64,000 nucleotides of DNA. It comes from Diospyros lotus. Taxonomy: Eukaryota; Streptophyta; Magnoliopsida; Ericales; Ebenaceae. The stretch is taken from NCBI RefSeq assembly GCF_014633365.1, contig NC_068344.1:6709327-6773326 (forward strand). Reading direction: 5' to 3'. Positions 10,901-22,814 of this stretch are shown piece by piece (within the stretch, counting starts at the first letter, position 1; each line of letters begins with the position of its first letter). Position numbers and translations under genes: made by a program. Under the pieces are notes generated by a model. That model worked only from the letters and a program-made list of their open reading frames with translations. It did no database searches and had not been told where the DNA came from.

Positions 10901-13403
10901 GTAGTTGGAGTCAGTTTTCGTGGGACGAGTTCCTGTACACCAAGGTTGTCGGGTAGAGTTAGGGATGTCAAGGTGAATCGAATAGGGTTAGGCTGTGTCC
11001 AAGTTGAGTTTTGTTGATTCGTGTGAGAGATTGTGTCCCAATTTATATTCGTGCAGGGGTGATAAGTGCACGTAGGGATGGGACCATGAGATCTCATAAA
11101 TGGGATTTATTTAGGACACGTGCCTGCCCCTAGGTGTTTGGGTAAGATGGTGGTTTCGCCTTTATATAGCTACCTGATGTTTGGTGATATATGTGGATTT
11201 TGAGTATTTCCAATGGGACCCGGAGGCCTAGATCTCAGTGTGCCCCTACCCAATTCGAATGCCTTCCCAGAATTGCATTGTTTATGGTGTCAGTGGGAAC
11301 AGGAGTTTGCTTCTGGATGGGGAGGCGGGCAAGACGAAGAGGAGCACCTCGTGAGTTATATGTATTTGCTTGACGAGTTGATTTAAGAGACGATCCACGA
11401 GATCTTTTTGGGGACTGTCAGAGAGACAAGTCATGTTCGCCCGCGAGCACATGAAGGACATGTGGAGGCGACTGACTAAAGTAGTGATGAATGATGGGAG
11501 CCTTACTAGGGATTGATACAGAGTGTGCCCAGGATTGGAACACTACCTGACACTCAGTCAGTCTGAGCCACTGTGAGGGTGTCGTCATAACCACCGGAGG
11601 GACTTGTTGGACTTAGCTTACTTGGCAGATGATTTGCCGGGCTAACTCTGAGGTGTTTTCTAAAGAGGTCTGGAGTTCCTTGGTCTCGCTAGGTGTTGTC
11701 GACGTCCTATTAAGGCTAGCGTCAATGTCATGAGAGATGAGGTCATGGTAAAATGTGAGATGGAGGTCCATGATTGGATTTTGCTAGGGGTGGTACGGGA
11801 AGGTCCCACATGGTGGAAAATGTGCTATAGGAGTCTGATGGTAAATGGTAGATCCGTAGGTACCGAGATGTGTATAGGGTGTACTGAGATGAGAAACTGA
11901 AGGTTGGATAATGCGGTAGCTCATGTGTAACAGTTAAACTGTCTGTACATTCAGACTGGAGATATGTAGCGTAAGGAGGTGTGAAGGTAAATTGAGGTTC
12001 TGAGAGGTTTGCATTTCCTTGGAGGTTTAGGGCAGCAACCCTAAGTTTTAATCGAATCTGGATGGATAACTCGGAACACTAATACAAAGTCCCAAGAGAG
12101 ATTATTATGGACTTATGAACTTGGAGTTTACAGTGGTTATGCTGTTTGGAGATTTAGCATCACGACCTGGCTATGGTGTGTAGGTGTTTAGTTTTCACAA
12201 GTGGAGCGGAGTACAGGTGACGTCGCGGTTGGCGTGACGAAGAGCTAAGGTTGTGAGATTTTGTAATAAATAGGGTAAAGCAAAGGTGATAGTAGACATT
12301 TTGGATTACTGTGGAGCGTCTGTGATAAAGTGAATTAGAAATAAAAAAAAAAAAAAAAAAACCCTCTAAGCTTTGATGTGGTGAGAGATACCAAGGTGTA
12401 TGGCTAGGACCGAAGTTAGTTATAGGGTTAAGTAACTGTTGGGTTCTGCTGCAAGGATAGTAGTTGCTATGAGTACGCGCGGTGCTAATCACGGGCCACA
12501 TGCCCTAGGGTCGGTTATTGACCGAATGAGGAGATGAGACTCCTTTGGGTGCTGGTCAAGTGGTACATCGGCAAAAACATGAGATGGTCTATTATGCCAG
12601 CCAAAAGAATGCTTAACCCACTTCAGTTACTTTTCGTGGTTGATGAGACTTATAAGATGCCTTGGAGATTAGATAGTTACTGACACGGTGAGGTGCTTTC
12701 AGCCTAGTAGGCTACAGAGCGGATAACGTTGGTTTTAAAGCTTATGTTCTAGCTAGCCTATTGAGTCTTTGAGGAGTGCCAATTCCTTTAAGGAGGGGAG
12801 ATCTGGTGACATTTAGATCTCAAGATGTAATGAGTGGAGACTGTATATCCCTTGATAGTTCTGATTAAATGGCTACTCATGTTTATTAACAGGACCCCGA
12901 ACGTACGCGGCAAATTGTGGGAGAAAGTACTGCCGAGAAAATGATGTGTATCTGGTTAAGAATCAGTTGGCAAAAGTCAGACTAAAGGATATTGCTGCTG
13001 AATCCTTGATTGAGGATGTCGTATCGTTTCCGTGTTCCAGTGCGTCGTAAGTACGTGGCAGGTTTAGGTCGTGTTATCGAATATTAGCTTCTCGCCATGT
13101 AAGAGGATGGCCCCACTCCTATCGTTATCAGTTGAGTTATGAGATAGTAATAGAAGAACCTTGATGACGTCTCTTAGGCTGGTTAAGGTATTAGTGGTCA
13201 TATCGTGGTTCACTTGCGGTGATGGATTAGGGAGATGTGCTAGTGTATTAAGTCAAGTAGGATATGTCGTGGACTTGGACTTGTGAGAATTGGAAAATGA
13301 TGATATGGAAGGTCTCGGAAGATGTGTTAGGTAATATCATGAGAATCGTGAGCGTATCTTGAGGACATGGACTGAGCGCGAATTTCGAGGACGAAATTCT
13401 ATT

Positions 13404-13416
13404 AAGGAGGGGAGAA
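13404..13416 (+). other. Polypurine tract (element 1)
   Basis: aaggaggggagaa followed by one t and the TG of the 3' LTR. The same tract precedes the 3' LTR of element 2 (54785-54797). It primes plus-strand DNA synthesis in this class. Confidence 0.95.
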
Positions 13417-13417
13417 T

Positions 13418-16080
13418 TGTAATATCCCGAAAATTTGAGAAATAAATAATGATTAATAATTTTGGCATTTGATGTCATTTTGGAGTATTAGAGAAATTAA
13501 GAGAAAATATTTACTTATGTTATTTTGAGAAAATAAGTAAATAAGATAATTATTAATTCTTGCATTTATGGAAATTATTAATTTATTTGGGAATTTGGAG
13601 ATATAAGAAAAAATAAATTAATTTAATGGATTTTTGAAAGTTTTCGGGTGTAAGTGCAATAAAGGAAATTGGAGTCTGGGGTGTGTGTGCCAATAATGAA
13701 AGTTCTGGGGGCTGAAATGTGATTTGTCGAAGTGGCCGCAAATCACCTTAAATATAAGTGAAGGCATTATATGGTTAAAGGAGTCGGCTAGCGCGGGCGG
13801 TCGCGAGTGCTCGCGTGCTGGGTGAGGTCGCGGGTTCGAGCCCCCTCGGGTGTGCGCGCGCGCTGGAGAATTTTGGCTGATTTTTCAGCCAAAATCCTTG
13901 CCCAAAACGGCGTCGTTTTGGGCAAGGCGGTGGCAGCCATGTGCAGCTGCTGGGCGCGCCACGTGGCGCGCTGTGGGCCGCCCATTTGCCTCGCGTTAAA
14001 GCAGCATTTTTGCTGCGATTTTAAGGCCGATTTCGGCCAAATTTGAGACAGAACCAGAGGAAGAAAAATGAAGAAGAAGCAGCGCGCGCGAGGGTCATTT
14101 TTTTAGAGAAAAATTGAAGATTAAATTACGTTTAATCGTGATTTAATTAATCAGGTAAGTAAATAATTATGTGTTATACATTCTCTACGGTTGAAATTTA
14201 ATTTTGGGCTCAATTTTATTAATTTTGGGAGTTTAATCTAATTTACAGCGTGTATTAATTTGGTGATGTTTAAGCATGAAAACGCTGTAATCAGCTTAAG
14301 CGAGGCAAGTTCTCCTCTACCCTTGCGATCTATTTCCATTTGGTGAATCCCTTGTCTTCCCTTAATTCGGTTTGATTTTGCGTATTAATTATACGAATTA
14401 GGAATGTTTTGGGCATGATTTAATTTAAAAGAAATATGAGATTTATTGGGATTTTATTTACGAGGTGCCTATGTGGGATTTAGATGGCTAAATTAATTAT
14501 ATTATACGATTAGATTTAATTAATGTGAGTCTCGGGTTTTATTAATTGTTATCAAACGTTTTTAAACATTTTACTTCGCAGCGGGAATGCAAGAAATTGA
14601 GGAAACGGTCGTGTAAAGGCAAGCTCCTAACCCTCTTCTCGTGTTCTTTAATTCCCGTGAAAGACTCCGTGATTTCCTGTATTTTATCACCTCCCTTACT
14701 TTAATTCGGTACCTTGTCTTATTGGTTGAACTATTATTCATTTGTTTTAATTTAAATTAAATCTGAGACTTTTATAATTTTATTTGTTGTGAGCCTACGG
14801 GGGTTTGTGCCACCCCCATTCCTTTCGGAATGATGTTGAACCCAGTTGGAGAACTAGGTTCCTAGTCATGCGGGTTTTATTTACGGTTTTTCTCGGATTT
14901 ACGTATGATTTGGTTAGAGCTATTGAGCAGTGGGGCAGGGGTCAACCGTTTGGTGACGTTGGGGTAGACTACGGTACGGCCCTAAAGTGGACCGTCGGGC
15001 GGACACTCCTAGTCACTAATTGTTGGCCGGTGTCGGGCACTACTGAGTAGCTCTGCCGGTATGTGATTTACTGCATGATTAGATACCTTGTATTACTATT
15101 CATGATTTGATATGCACATGGGTATGGGATGCATGTTGGGATATTCATTTATTGAGTATGCTTGGACACGAACATTCTAGCTTGGTTAGGTTGCATCCAG
15201 CGCGGCATATGCATGGCGTGTGGTTTACTATGTGGGCGGAGCATGGCCTGATGCCTGGATGTATGGGCGCCTTGTATCACGTTGATGCTCACTACGCCAT
15301 TGCATTTTTATGTGCATTGCATGGATACTGGTAGTATTTAGTTCTCGGACGGGAGTACCGTTCCGAGGGAGCCTATGGCTCGGTTGTCGGGAGTACCGAC
15401 GGATACAGGTGACGGGAGTACCGGCCTGGGACAGCGCGCGCAGGTTTGTGGAGACATTTGTTGCCTTTCAGGGCAGCGGCAGGTTGGTATGGGACTTGGG
15501 TGCCAAGTGTCTTATGTGGGCCCCAAGGACCGATATGTGCTTTTATTTTATGATGCTATTGAGCTGTTGTGTTGTAGCGTCTCATGGCTTGTGTGTGCCT
15601 GGGGGTTTATTCTGGGGTGAGATTTCTGGTTTTGTATAGCCTTCAGCCTTTTCTTCCTTATGCTTGCTGAGTCTCTCGACTCACCTTGCTTTCCATCATT
15701 CCAGGTAGTGGCGGCGTGGGCCATAGCAAGGGAGTCAGCTTTAACGGCAGAGTCGGTGTGGTGTACAGGCAGTCTCGTCAATCCCTATCCACTCTGATGT
15801 CTAAGTAGAATTTGCTCTATTATTTTGTACTGTGCCAGGTGTTTTCTCGAGTCTTGTGTATGTCGGCACAGGAGTTTGTGTTTATTTATTTATCTTGTGA
15901 CCGCTGTATTAGCGGGGTACCCATAGTGCATGCATGTCTTGAGCTTTGCTTCCGCTGTTCTCATTTTTGTGTATGCATGCCGGGGTGGTCTTTGTCTGGT
16001 GTCTCATTCTTTTCTCCTCCCGTAGGCGCTCCCGTTCGGGTAGTCCGGGTGGCTGGGATATCCGGGCGGGGGTACTTACA
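13418..16080 (+). repeat. Element 1 3' LTR
   Basis: A copy of 8222-10884 with one difference noticed (13956). It ends ...ggtacttaca and is followed by the target duplication ttatt at 16081-16085. Confidence 0.95.
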
Positions 16081-16085
16081 TTATT

Positions 16086-16341
16086 AGATATTTTTTATAA
16101 AAAATATGTATTATCAAACAGGCCCTCTAAGTTCGTGACATTTTATTTTCTTAGTTGCTTGGATTTTAATCGATGGCGTCGTTTTGTTCATGCTAATTTC
16201 TAGTATTTTTGGAGCTTTTTTCAATGTTTATAAACGCCGTAATTTTTTATATTTTATTTTTTCAGTTCCTGGCATTATATAACGCCACTAATTAATGACT
16301 GCAATATAGGCCATCTAAATCCCTGGGGTTTTGTGTATACG
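16086..16341. other. AT-rich stretch, nothing recognised
   Basis: The sequence 'attatcaaacaggccc' at 16110-16125 and 'gtgtttgattgctt' at about 8041 could be opposite ends of a MITE into which element 1 inserted; this is not firm. A tgtataca-like target repeat of the next element overlaps the right end. Confidence 0.4.
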
Positions 16342-17222
16342 CAGTGTCGGACCTGAGTTTTTGGGGCCCTGAGGCGAGACGTGAAAATGGGCCCCGAATT
16401 GTATAATAAAATATAAAAAATAAATAAATATTTATACCATAAGAATAAAATTAATTTTTTAAAATTACCAATTAAAAATTACCATAAACGAAATGAGACA
16501 AATGATACTACCATAAATGAAACGAAATGAAGAAGCAACTAACCGCTGAAAGTTGAAGCAGATCTAGAGTTAGAGCATCTGAGAAGCAGATCTAATTTGA
16601 TGACCCAATCGGCAATCAAGAGGTAGCGAGCCACCGGCCACAACCCACAAGGGCGAGCGACGGAGGGCGATGGCGAGCCAACAACCGAGCAGAGCAGCAA
16701 AAGGCGATGCTTGCTGGGCGAGCGCCCGAGCAGTGAGCCACCGGCCACGAGGGTGAGGCAAGTCGCTGAGGACGAGCCATTGCCGATCGAATAGGGAGAG
16801 GCGAGAAAGCGAGGGCGAGGGCGAAGGGCGAGGAGCAACAAGAAGAGAGAGAGGCAACAAGCTACCGACGACGAAGCAGTAGCAAGAAGTGAGAACGAGG
16901 GCGAATGCGAGGCGTGACAGAGCCAAAGAAGTAGGGTTAAGGTAGTGAGTGAAAGAGAGAGAGGGAGAAGGGAGGCGAGGGCGAGGCACGACAGAGCCAA
17001 AGAGAAAGGGTTAGGGCAGCGAGCGAAAGAGAGAGAGAGAGAAGGGTCGCGAGAAGGGGGTGGGCGGGCGAAAAAAGCACGGGGCCTGAGTTGTGAAATT
17101 TCCATGGGCCCCTAGTTGTGAAATTTACATGGGCCATTTTCAATTTATGATCCCCTAAATTGTTGAATTTCCATGGGCCCTGAGGCAGCTTCCTCATGGG
17201 CCTAATGGAAGGTCCGGCCTTG
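16342..17222. mobile_element. hAT-type non-autonomous element (881 bp)
   Basis: The left end is cagtgtcggacctgag. The right end on the complement is caaggccggacc, an imperfect inverted repeat of the CAGNGNCGGACC type seen at hAT ends. The flanking 8-mers tgtatacg (16334-16341) and tgtgtaca (17223-17230) agree at 6 of 8 positions, the hAT target length. Phrases such as gggccccgaatt and 'tgtgaaatttccatgggccc' repeat near the ends. The minus-strand frame of 188 codons (16539-17105) is Leu/Ser/Pro/Arg-rich with no domain and follows from biased composition. Confidence 0.65.
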
Positions 17223-17308
17223 TGTGTACATAGTCATTGTAAATTTAAAGAGGTTTTTCAAAAATTGTCGAGAATGCCCTGATTTCTTGCAATGTTTCTT
17301 TGCCCATG

Positions 17309-17490
17309 CAAGGCTGGCTAAAGGGGTAAGTTGGTGAGGCAATTGCCTAGGGCTTAACCCTTTCAACTTAATAAATAATTATTTTAATTTTATTATTAAA
17401 ATAAAATTAATAAACTTTTAATTTTTCATTAAGAGTTGGAACCCTAAATTATTGATGGCTCAGGCCCCCTAAGCCCTTGAGCCAGTCCTG
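17309..17490. mobile_element. hAT MITE (182 bp) with perfect 8-bp TSD
   Basis: The ends caaggctggctaa and, on the complement, caggactggctcaa form a short imperfect inverted repeat. A perfect 8-bp direct repeat tgcccatg flanks it at 17301-17308 and 17491-17498. The length and 8-bp duplication fit hAT. The interior is AT-rich and non-coding. Confidence 0.85.
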
Positions 17491-19123
17491 TGCCCATGAA
17501 ACTCTATTTTCTCACTTGCTATTATTTTCTTTCTTGAAATTCCTTCAATTTTGGTAACATGTGGTGAAGCCTCCATTGTTCAGCCAATTGAAGATTGAGA
17601 GACCCATAAATAGTGACAATAATCAGTTTGAAGGCCATTCTCAGTTTCTATAGCGGCCCTCTCCCGGATAATCTCGCTAGCATAGGAAATTTGAAAAAAG
17701 GTCGTCACACAATGGATACTGAAATAATAACTCAGATTTATCACCAATTTTTTTTTTTTTTTTTTACTTGTTCACTGATCATCAAGACCCAAAATAAAAC
17801 ATCTCCACATTTACTCACTATCAATAGGAGCTTAAAATAAATATTACACATCATTTACTTTATCATCCTAGGCTTACCGCCCATACATTTTTCAAATAAA
17901 ATGGCACTAAGGTTCTAACAACAAATCAAACCCTCTATCTCCTGCCCTCAACATTACACCCATGGATCTTGAGGCTGGGACATCCCTGTACACATCTAAA
18001 TCCAGGCTCTAACCTTATTGGACTCACCCTTAGCAATTGATTTTTCTTTACTTGGAATGACAAGAATAAACAAGGTGAGCCACAAGGTTCAGCAAGTATA
18101 TATTGCAACAAATAAAACAATGGAGTTAAGGCATTGATAAATCAAAGTGGAATAGACCCGACTTCCCAAGTACGAATAGCATTTCCAATTAGAACCCATC
18201 ATTATTATCATTCCCATGCCATTATCATTATGCATTTCATACATCATTTCATTTCTCAATCATTATTATCATTCACATGCCGTTGTCATCATGCATTTTA
18301 TGCATCATTTCATTTCTCATGCATACATAATTTTCATGCAGCACATTGGCCCTCAAGGCCTTTCATTCACATGCATGCATACATATACATAGAAAAATCA
18401 TTTAACCATTCATTTGGCTTGAGCATCGCCTATCGGGTTTATAGCCACCTTACCCGTGTCAGGCGCTTTTTAGGATATCCTTTTCTCACTCCGCAGTATA
18501 TAGTCACCACGCAAAATAATAAGTGCGCAAATAATAATCCCATGCAATGCTCATGTAGGTTTCAAGTAAACATATCAAACATGCTTCATTATTAGTAATG
18601 TTCTCCTCATAATTATCATGCGCACTTAAACATTTCAAGATTATATTCTCACATGAGCCAATGATATTTTCATCACATGATTTAGCATCATTCATTGAGA
18701 TTCATTTCCATACCATAAATAATAATATCATGCAATGCTCATGAGGTTTTCAAGTAAACATATCGACATGCTTCATTATTAGAAATGTTCTCATCATGAT
18801 CATCATGCGCACTTAAACATTTCAAGATTATATCCTCACATGAACTAATGGTATTTTCATCACATGATTTAGCATCATTCATTGGAATTCACTTCCATAC
18901 CATTTCTCAAGGTCAAACAAGTTGATTACATGAATTCACCATTAAAACTCATGATTTTCATTTTTAATTCTCACCATTAATTTACTTCCTCATTTTTGGA
19001 ACACCTACATATCCACGAGATGATTTTGAAGCCATCTAAAACATCACAAGAGCTTTGGGGAAGAATTGCAAGCATTAGAAAAGAATCGGAACAAAAAGAG
19101 AGAATTAATGCATTCTATTGGTT

Positions 19124-19396
19124 GACTGAATGAAAGAGTTAGTCAACCGACTAGGGACTTAGTCAACCGATGAAGAAGACTTAGTTGACTAAATAGGGAC
19201 TTGGTCAACCGAGTAAAAACACTTAGTCGACTAACAGAAGCCAAATTACCCACTTGGTCGACCGATTGAAACACTTGGTCGACTAACAAAAAGCAAAACA
19301 CATACTTGGTCGACTGACATAAATACTTGGTCGACTAACAAAAAGCAAAACACATATTTGGTCGACCAATTGAAACACTTGGTCGACTAATAGAGG
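19124..19396. repeat. Minisatellite with (T)TAGTCGACTAA / TTGGTCGACC motif
   Basis: About a dozen spaced copies of an 8-10 bp near-palindrome, (a/g)gtc(g/a)ac, with spacers such as aacaaaaagcaaaacacata repeated exactly at least twice (19285-19350). The family-B copy at 30990-31120 has only about four such motifs, so the array expanded here or shrank there. Confidence 0.85.
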
Positions 19397-19958
19397 TCTA
19401 CAACTTAAAAATAACAACGATAACCCACAAAACTCAACATCCCAAGCAAGATACACCAAACCTTGCTTCTCTAACATTCCTAATCAATCAAGTGTCATTC
19501 CTTTGAGAATTTAGGGTGAACTAGACCCTAACGAAAACTCTCGACAAGACCCATCGAGGATAAAACACAAGGTTTAAAGAAATGAGAAAGTAATCCACCA
19601 ATCAACATAGGCTCGCGATTAGATCTTCTAAGAAAATAAAAGATTCGAAGACCAAGGAACCAAGAAGGAAACCAACTTGACCCAAGAGAAAAAGAACCAA
19701 AACTTACATTAACAAGGAAAGTCAACACGGACTTGCATTGAAACAACATAGAAGGAACAAAACCTTGCATTTAGAACGAGAACTTGCTTCCAAAAAGAAA
19801 CAAGGAGGTAAGGGAACTTGCCATGTAAAAGAAATAGAGAAGAAACTTGCATAACCAAAAAGAAATGCAAGAAGAACTTGCATTAATGACGCTCGGTCCA
19901 AAGAAAAGAACAACCAACTGCAACTTCCACATTTGAAGCTTCAATGGAGATTGACAAT

Positions 19959-20003
19959 GGAAGAAGAAGAAGAAGAAGAAGAAGAAGAAGAAGAAGAAGA
20001 AGA
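19959..20003. repeat. (GAA)n microsatellite in LTR
   Basis: A run of aga/gaa trinucleotides. The corresponding place in the other family-B copy (30558-30610) has ctt/ttc runs in its sense orientation. It produces spurious Arg-, Ser- and Phe/Leu-rich open frames. Confidence 0.95.
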
Positions 20004-20745
20004 CTGATCGGGAGAGGAAGGAAGGAAAGAGAAAAGGAGACAAGGAAAAGAAAGAAGCATGTGGGAGGGATGGCTGCCAATCAGCTTTCCAACCACCCCC
20101 TTGGCCAAATTACTTCTTTGCTCCTCTCCTTTACACACACACCACAACTCATTAGACCCATTTTGGTCTTTTACCTCTTTTTCTTTTCTTTTTTATTTTT
20201 TTTTCCAATATCACTCATAATTTCATTTATAATAATATCCATTTATGGAATTCCCATTTCACCTTTTCTTTTCACACACACAATGAACCACATCAAGCCC
20301 TCATTAGACTTTTCATAATTCATTCATTTTGATTAATTAAAATATACAAATCTTTATGCTTATGGGCCCAATGCCCATTTCATTAGCCCAACACAATGGC
20401 CCCAATATATATTCTTAGGCCCAAGGGCTTCACAACCTCATTCTTAAATAAAACACAACCCAAAACAAATGGTTTCAACCCAAATCTTCTTTGAAAGTCC
20501 TATCCTTTAAATTAGGCACCTAATTCTTGAGGCTAATTTATTACACATAATAAATCATAATTCAAGAAAAGCTCTAGACCCATTAATGGGTCGTTACAAT
20601 TTCACTCTTGTTGGAAAATTCCTTTTTTTTTTTTTCTTCTCCAACCCTTTTCAAGTTTTCATATGGAAGAAAGTGTTATATATAAGTATTATTTAATAAT
20701 AATATTTTTGTTCGTTTTATGGTTTTTTTTTTAAGTGTTTATAGT

Positions 20746-20935
20746 AAAAGTCGACTTTCAGAAAGTGGGAGTTAATTGTTGTAAATTCTACAAAAAAAAA
20801 TGGTTCTCGACTAGCTCAGTTAAAGGCTTGCAAAAGTCGACTTCTAACACTGAAAGTTGACTTCTGCTCTTGGAAGCTGACTTTCTACTCCCCATAAGTC
20901 TACTTATGTTTCTAGAAAGTCGACTTCTAGTCCAA
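20746..20935. repeat. Array of AAGTCGACTT-like motifs
   Basis: Copies: aaaagtcgacttt (20746), aaaagtcgacttc (20833), then ttgacttc, ctgacttt and tctactta variants, and aaagtcgacttct (20919). Spacing is irregular. The core is a palindrome shared with the family-B minisatellite, although the surrounding sequences are unrelated. Confidence 0.7.
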
Positions 20936-21115
20936 ACGTTGGAAAACCAACGACAAAATACTGAACTAATATGATTTTTAATTTAAGGGGTGTGTCTTTA
21001 AATTAGAGGGTTATGATTTCTCTAATGGATAAGTCTATTTCTAATAGACATGATCTTTCAAATAAGTTGTGATTTTTAATATTTTGATATCTATTGGTAG
21101 CATCCATTCAATGTC

Positions 21116-21123
21116 TATAAATA
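21116..21123 (+). promoter_or_regulatory. TATA box of LTR-like unit
   Basis: tataaata in a tct...gtgtgtgg context, about 250 bp downstream of the GTCGACTT-type motif array. It supports plus-strand transcription of this relic. Confidence 0.55.
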
Positions 21124-21239
21124 GTGTGTGGACATTTGGGGTGCATAGAGATACAACAAACCATCTATACTTCTTCATTCAATTACTATTATTTATTTCT
21201 CTATTTTCTATCATTGTTGGGTTGAATTCTTGTAGTAGA

Positions 21240-21973
21240 CACTACAACAAATTTTGGATTATGAGTCATTTAAAAATGCCTCAATAGATAGTTTCTTGAG
21301 GCATTTTAACTATTAGGGCATTAATAATAATGCCCCATGTAACTGTGCCCCAAAAACGTATTGAGGCACTTACAAATGCCTTAAAAATAATTATAAATTT
21401 AAGTTTGTTGCGATACTTAAAAATGCCTCAAAAATTACTGTAAATTTATTTTTCATATCCCCCACAAGGCCTTCTCTTAATTCTAACTTACTTCTCCCTC
21501 AACTCGAACCCTAAACCTTTCCTTCTTCTTGCACATGCGTGACCACCTAATCTGCACATCATCTTATTAATATATGTGTCTATGTTTATTTTATAGTATA
21601 TCTAAGTTTCATTAGAATTATTCTATTGGGGCACTTAAGATTTGTCTATTAGGGCACTTCATCAGAGTGTCTTGTTAGAATTATTTTAATGGGGCATTTC
21701 AAAAATTATGCCCTATTAGATTTATCTGTTAAGACACTTATATTTGTCTATTAGGGCATTTCATTGTTGTGCCTCATTAGAATTGTTATATTGAGGCACT
21801 TTATTAAATTGTGCCTTAAAATGATATTTTATAAGGCACTTAATTGTTGTGCCTCATTAAAGTTATTGTATTGGGGCACTTTTTTAGATTGTGCCTTAAA
21901 ATGGTATTTTAGAGGACACTTTCTAAAAAATGCCCTAAAAAAGATGCCTCAACAAATCATTTTTATTGTAGTG
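21240..21973. mobile_element. CACTA-type MITE (734 bp)
   Basis: It starts cactacaacaaattttgg and ends atttttattgtagtg. The 3-bp target repeat aga flanks it (21237-21239 and 21974-21976). Subterminal repeats are numerous: variants of ttgaggcattt, tggggcactt and tgccttaaaatg(a/g)tatttt occur in both orientations, as expected of transposase-binding regions in En/Spm elements. No transposase is encoded. Confidence 0.9.
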
Positions 21974-22280
21974 AGAAGAAATTAAAAAATGCAATTTTGA
22001 TTTTTTAAAATTAGGTATTGTATCTTGGGGTTAGAATTTCTATAAACCATTTTCACCTAGTGAGGAAATTACTATCCTAAAGATAGTTTCCTGGAAACAA
22101 CTTGCCTAACATATTGTAAATTCTTATTTTGTCTTTTCTTAATTATATTCTATCATTTATTTTGTCGCTAAGTATAATATTGTTTCTCGAGATTTAAAGA
22201 TGAACGACAAGATTGATTATAATTATTGACATATATTGTTCCTAATCTCTAGAGTGTAGTTAATGTAAAATTCTAAAATT

Positions 22281-22678
22281 TAATGATAAAAATAGTAATA
22301 AACGCAAAGATCAATTCACATCACCACAAATTCATCTGAAAATTGATGATTGGATCTTTGACGAAATTGCTAATGCTACCACAAAATAAACTCTTGATAT
22401 TTTGAAGTTGATATATAAATGAGTTGAGAAAATCCAAAGCAAAAGTTAAAAGAGAGACGATGGTACATTTTTTTAATAAAAGATCGTAATTACTACTTGA
22501 CGTGGCAAATACCCACCTCACTATATTATTAGACAGAGTTATGTTATTTATACAAAAGGACTTTTGTAGATTGATTTATAGGTGTGATATATGGTGAAAA
22601 ATTAGCAATATTTGAGATATAAATTGGCGCAATTTATTGTGATAAATTGTCGATATATTGGATCTAAATGAAATGAGG
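22281..22678. other. AT-rich stretch, nothing recognised
   Basis: No open frame with a motif, no repeat boundary and no RNA gene seen. Confidence 0.5.
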
Positions 22679-22683
22679 GAGAC

Positions 22684-22814
22684 TGTAACATCCCATTCGA
22701 GCGATAGGAAGGACTGGAACAACTTACCCTGATGAGCCTACGCGAACTTCCCAGGGGGGTACCCATCAGGGTAAGTTGTTCCGGTCCTTCCTATCGCTCG
22801 AATGGGATGTTACA
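22684..22814. repeat. Inverted duplication replacing the TRIM 5' LTR
   Basis: The left arm tgtaacatcccattcgagcg... is mirrored by ...cgctcgaatgggatgttaca. The turn lies around 22755-22770, where acccatc can be read on either template. The normal U3 start (tgtaatacccc) is missing. Confidence 0.9.

Larger units (their letters stand above)
10885..13417 (+). other. Element 1 internal domain, non-coding
   Basis: 2.5 kb without a long open frame. Near 11283-11373 one frame reads an acidic stretch (CQWEQEFASGW, GGGQDEEE, LLDEL) before a stop. The matching place in element 2 (about 52165-52290) keeps much of the same reading with stops, so this may be the ghost of an ancestral ORF. The last bases before the PPT, gaatttcgaggacgaaattc, match the usual pol-end/PPT context of chromoviral Gypsy elements. 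Several blocks (for example 11940-12080 and 12330-12380) are almost unchanged in element 2, which suggests the interior is inherited as a unit and perhaps holds packaging signals. Confidence 0.7.
8222..16080 (+). mobile_element. Element 1: complete non-coding LTR retrotransposon (7,859 bp)
   Basis: Two direct LTRs of 2,663 bp (8222-10884 and 13418-16080) begin TGTAATATCCC and end GGGGGTACTTACA. The insertion is bounded by the 5-bp duplication ttatt. A tRNA-Met primer site follows the 5' LTR at 10889 and a polypurine tract precedes the 3' LTR at 13404. Comparing the LTRs by eye at an offset of 5,196, I saw one base difference (8760 A, 13956 G), so insertion was very recent. The 2.5-kb interior has no gag or pol. 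It is therefore non-autonomous (LARD-like) and must have moved with proteins supplied in trans. Element 2 and solo LTR D are relatives. The element at the window's right end, Del/Tekay-type by its gag, shares the LTR terminus and leader and is a plausible helper family (inference). Confidence 0.95.
17649..20598 (-). mobile_element. Family B solo LTR, minus strand (2,950 bp)
   Basis: On the minus strand it starts tgtaacgacccattaatggg (20598 downward) and ends in ggccgctata (17649), a decayed CA end. The flanks gtttc (17644-17648) and atttc (20599-20603) match at 4 of 5 bases. No PBS, PPT or internal domain is attached, so it is a solo LTR. It aligns with the family-B copy split between 29793-32097 and 58404-58866, and it preserves the uninterrupted 'empty site' for element C: cgggtctattccactttg, the complement around 18145-18160. 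It carries a GTCGACT minisatellite (19124-19396) and a GAA run (19959-20003). Confidence 0.85.
20609..22280 (+). mobile_element. LTR-like unit with TATA box, split by CACTA MITE
   Basis: It begins tgttggaaaattcc. A clean TATA box (tataaata, 21116-21123) lies upstream of a purine-rich start-like region. After the CACTA element there is a 'ggggttagaatttctataaa' block. This fits a solo LTR of a Copia-like element, but I cannot fix its right end or a target duplication. Upstream of the TATA box, six spaced copies of a gtcgactt-like motif (20746-20935) resemble a repeated transcription-factor site. Confidence 0.35.

Noticed and set aside
16539..17105. 188-codon minus-strand frame, Leu/Ser/Pro/Arg-rich
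   Set aside because: It lies within a hAT-type non-autonomous element with GC-biased filler; overlapping frames are equally open and no motif is seen.
19124..19396. CRISPR-like array of short spaced repeats
   Set aside because: Repeat length and spacing vary, the locus lies in a plant LTR, and the motif is a degenerate palindrome.
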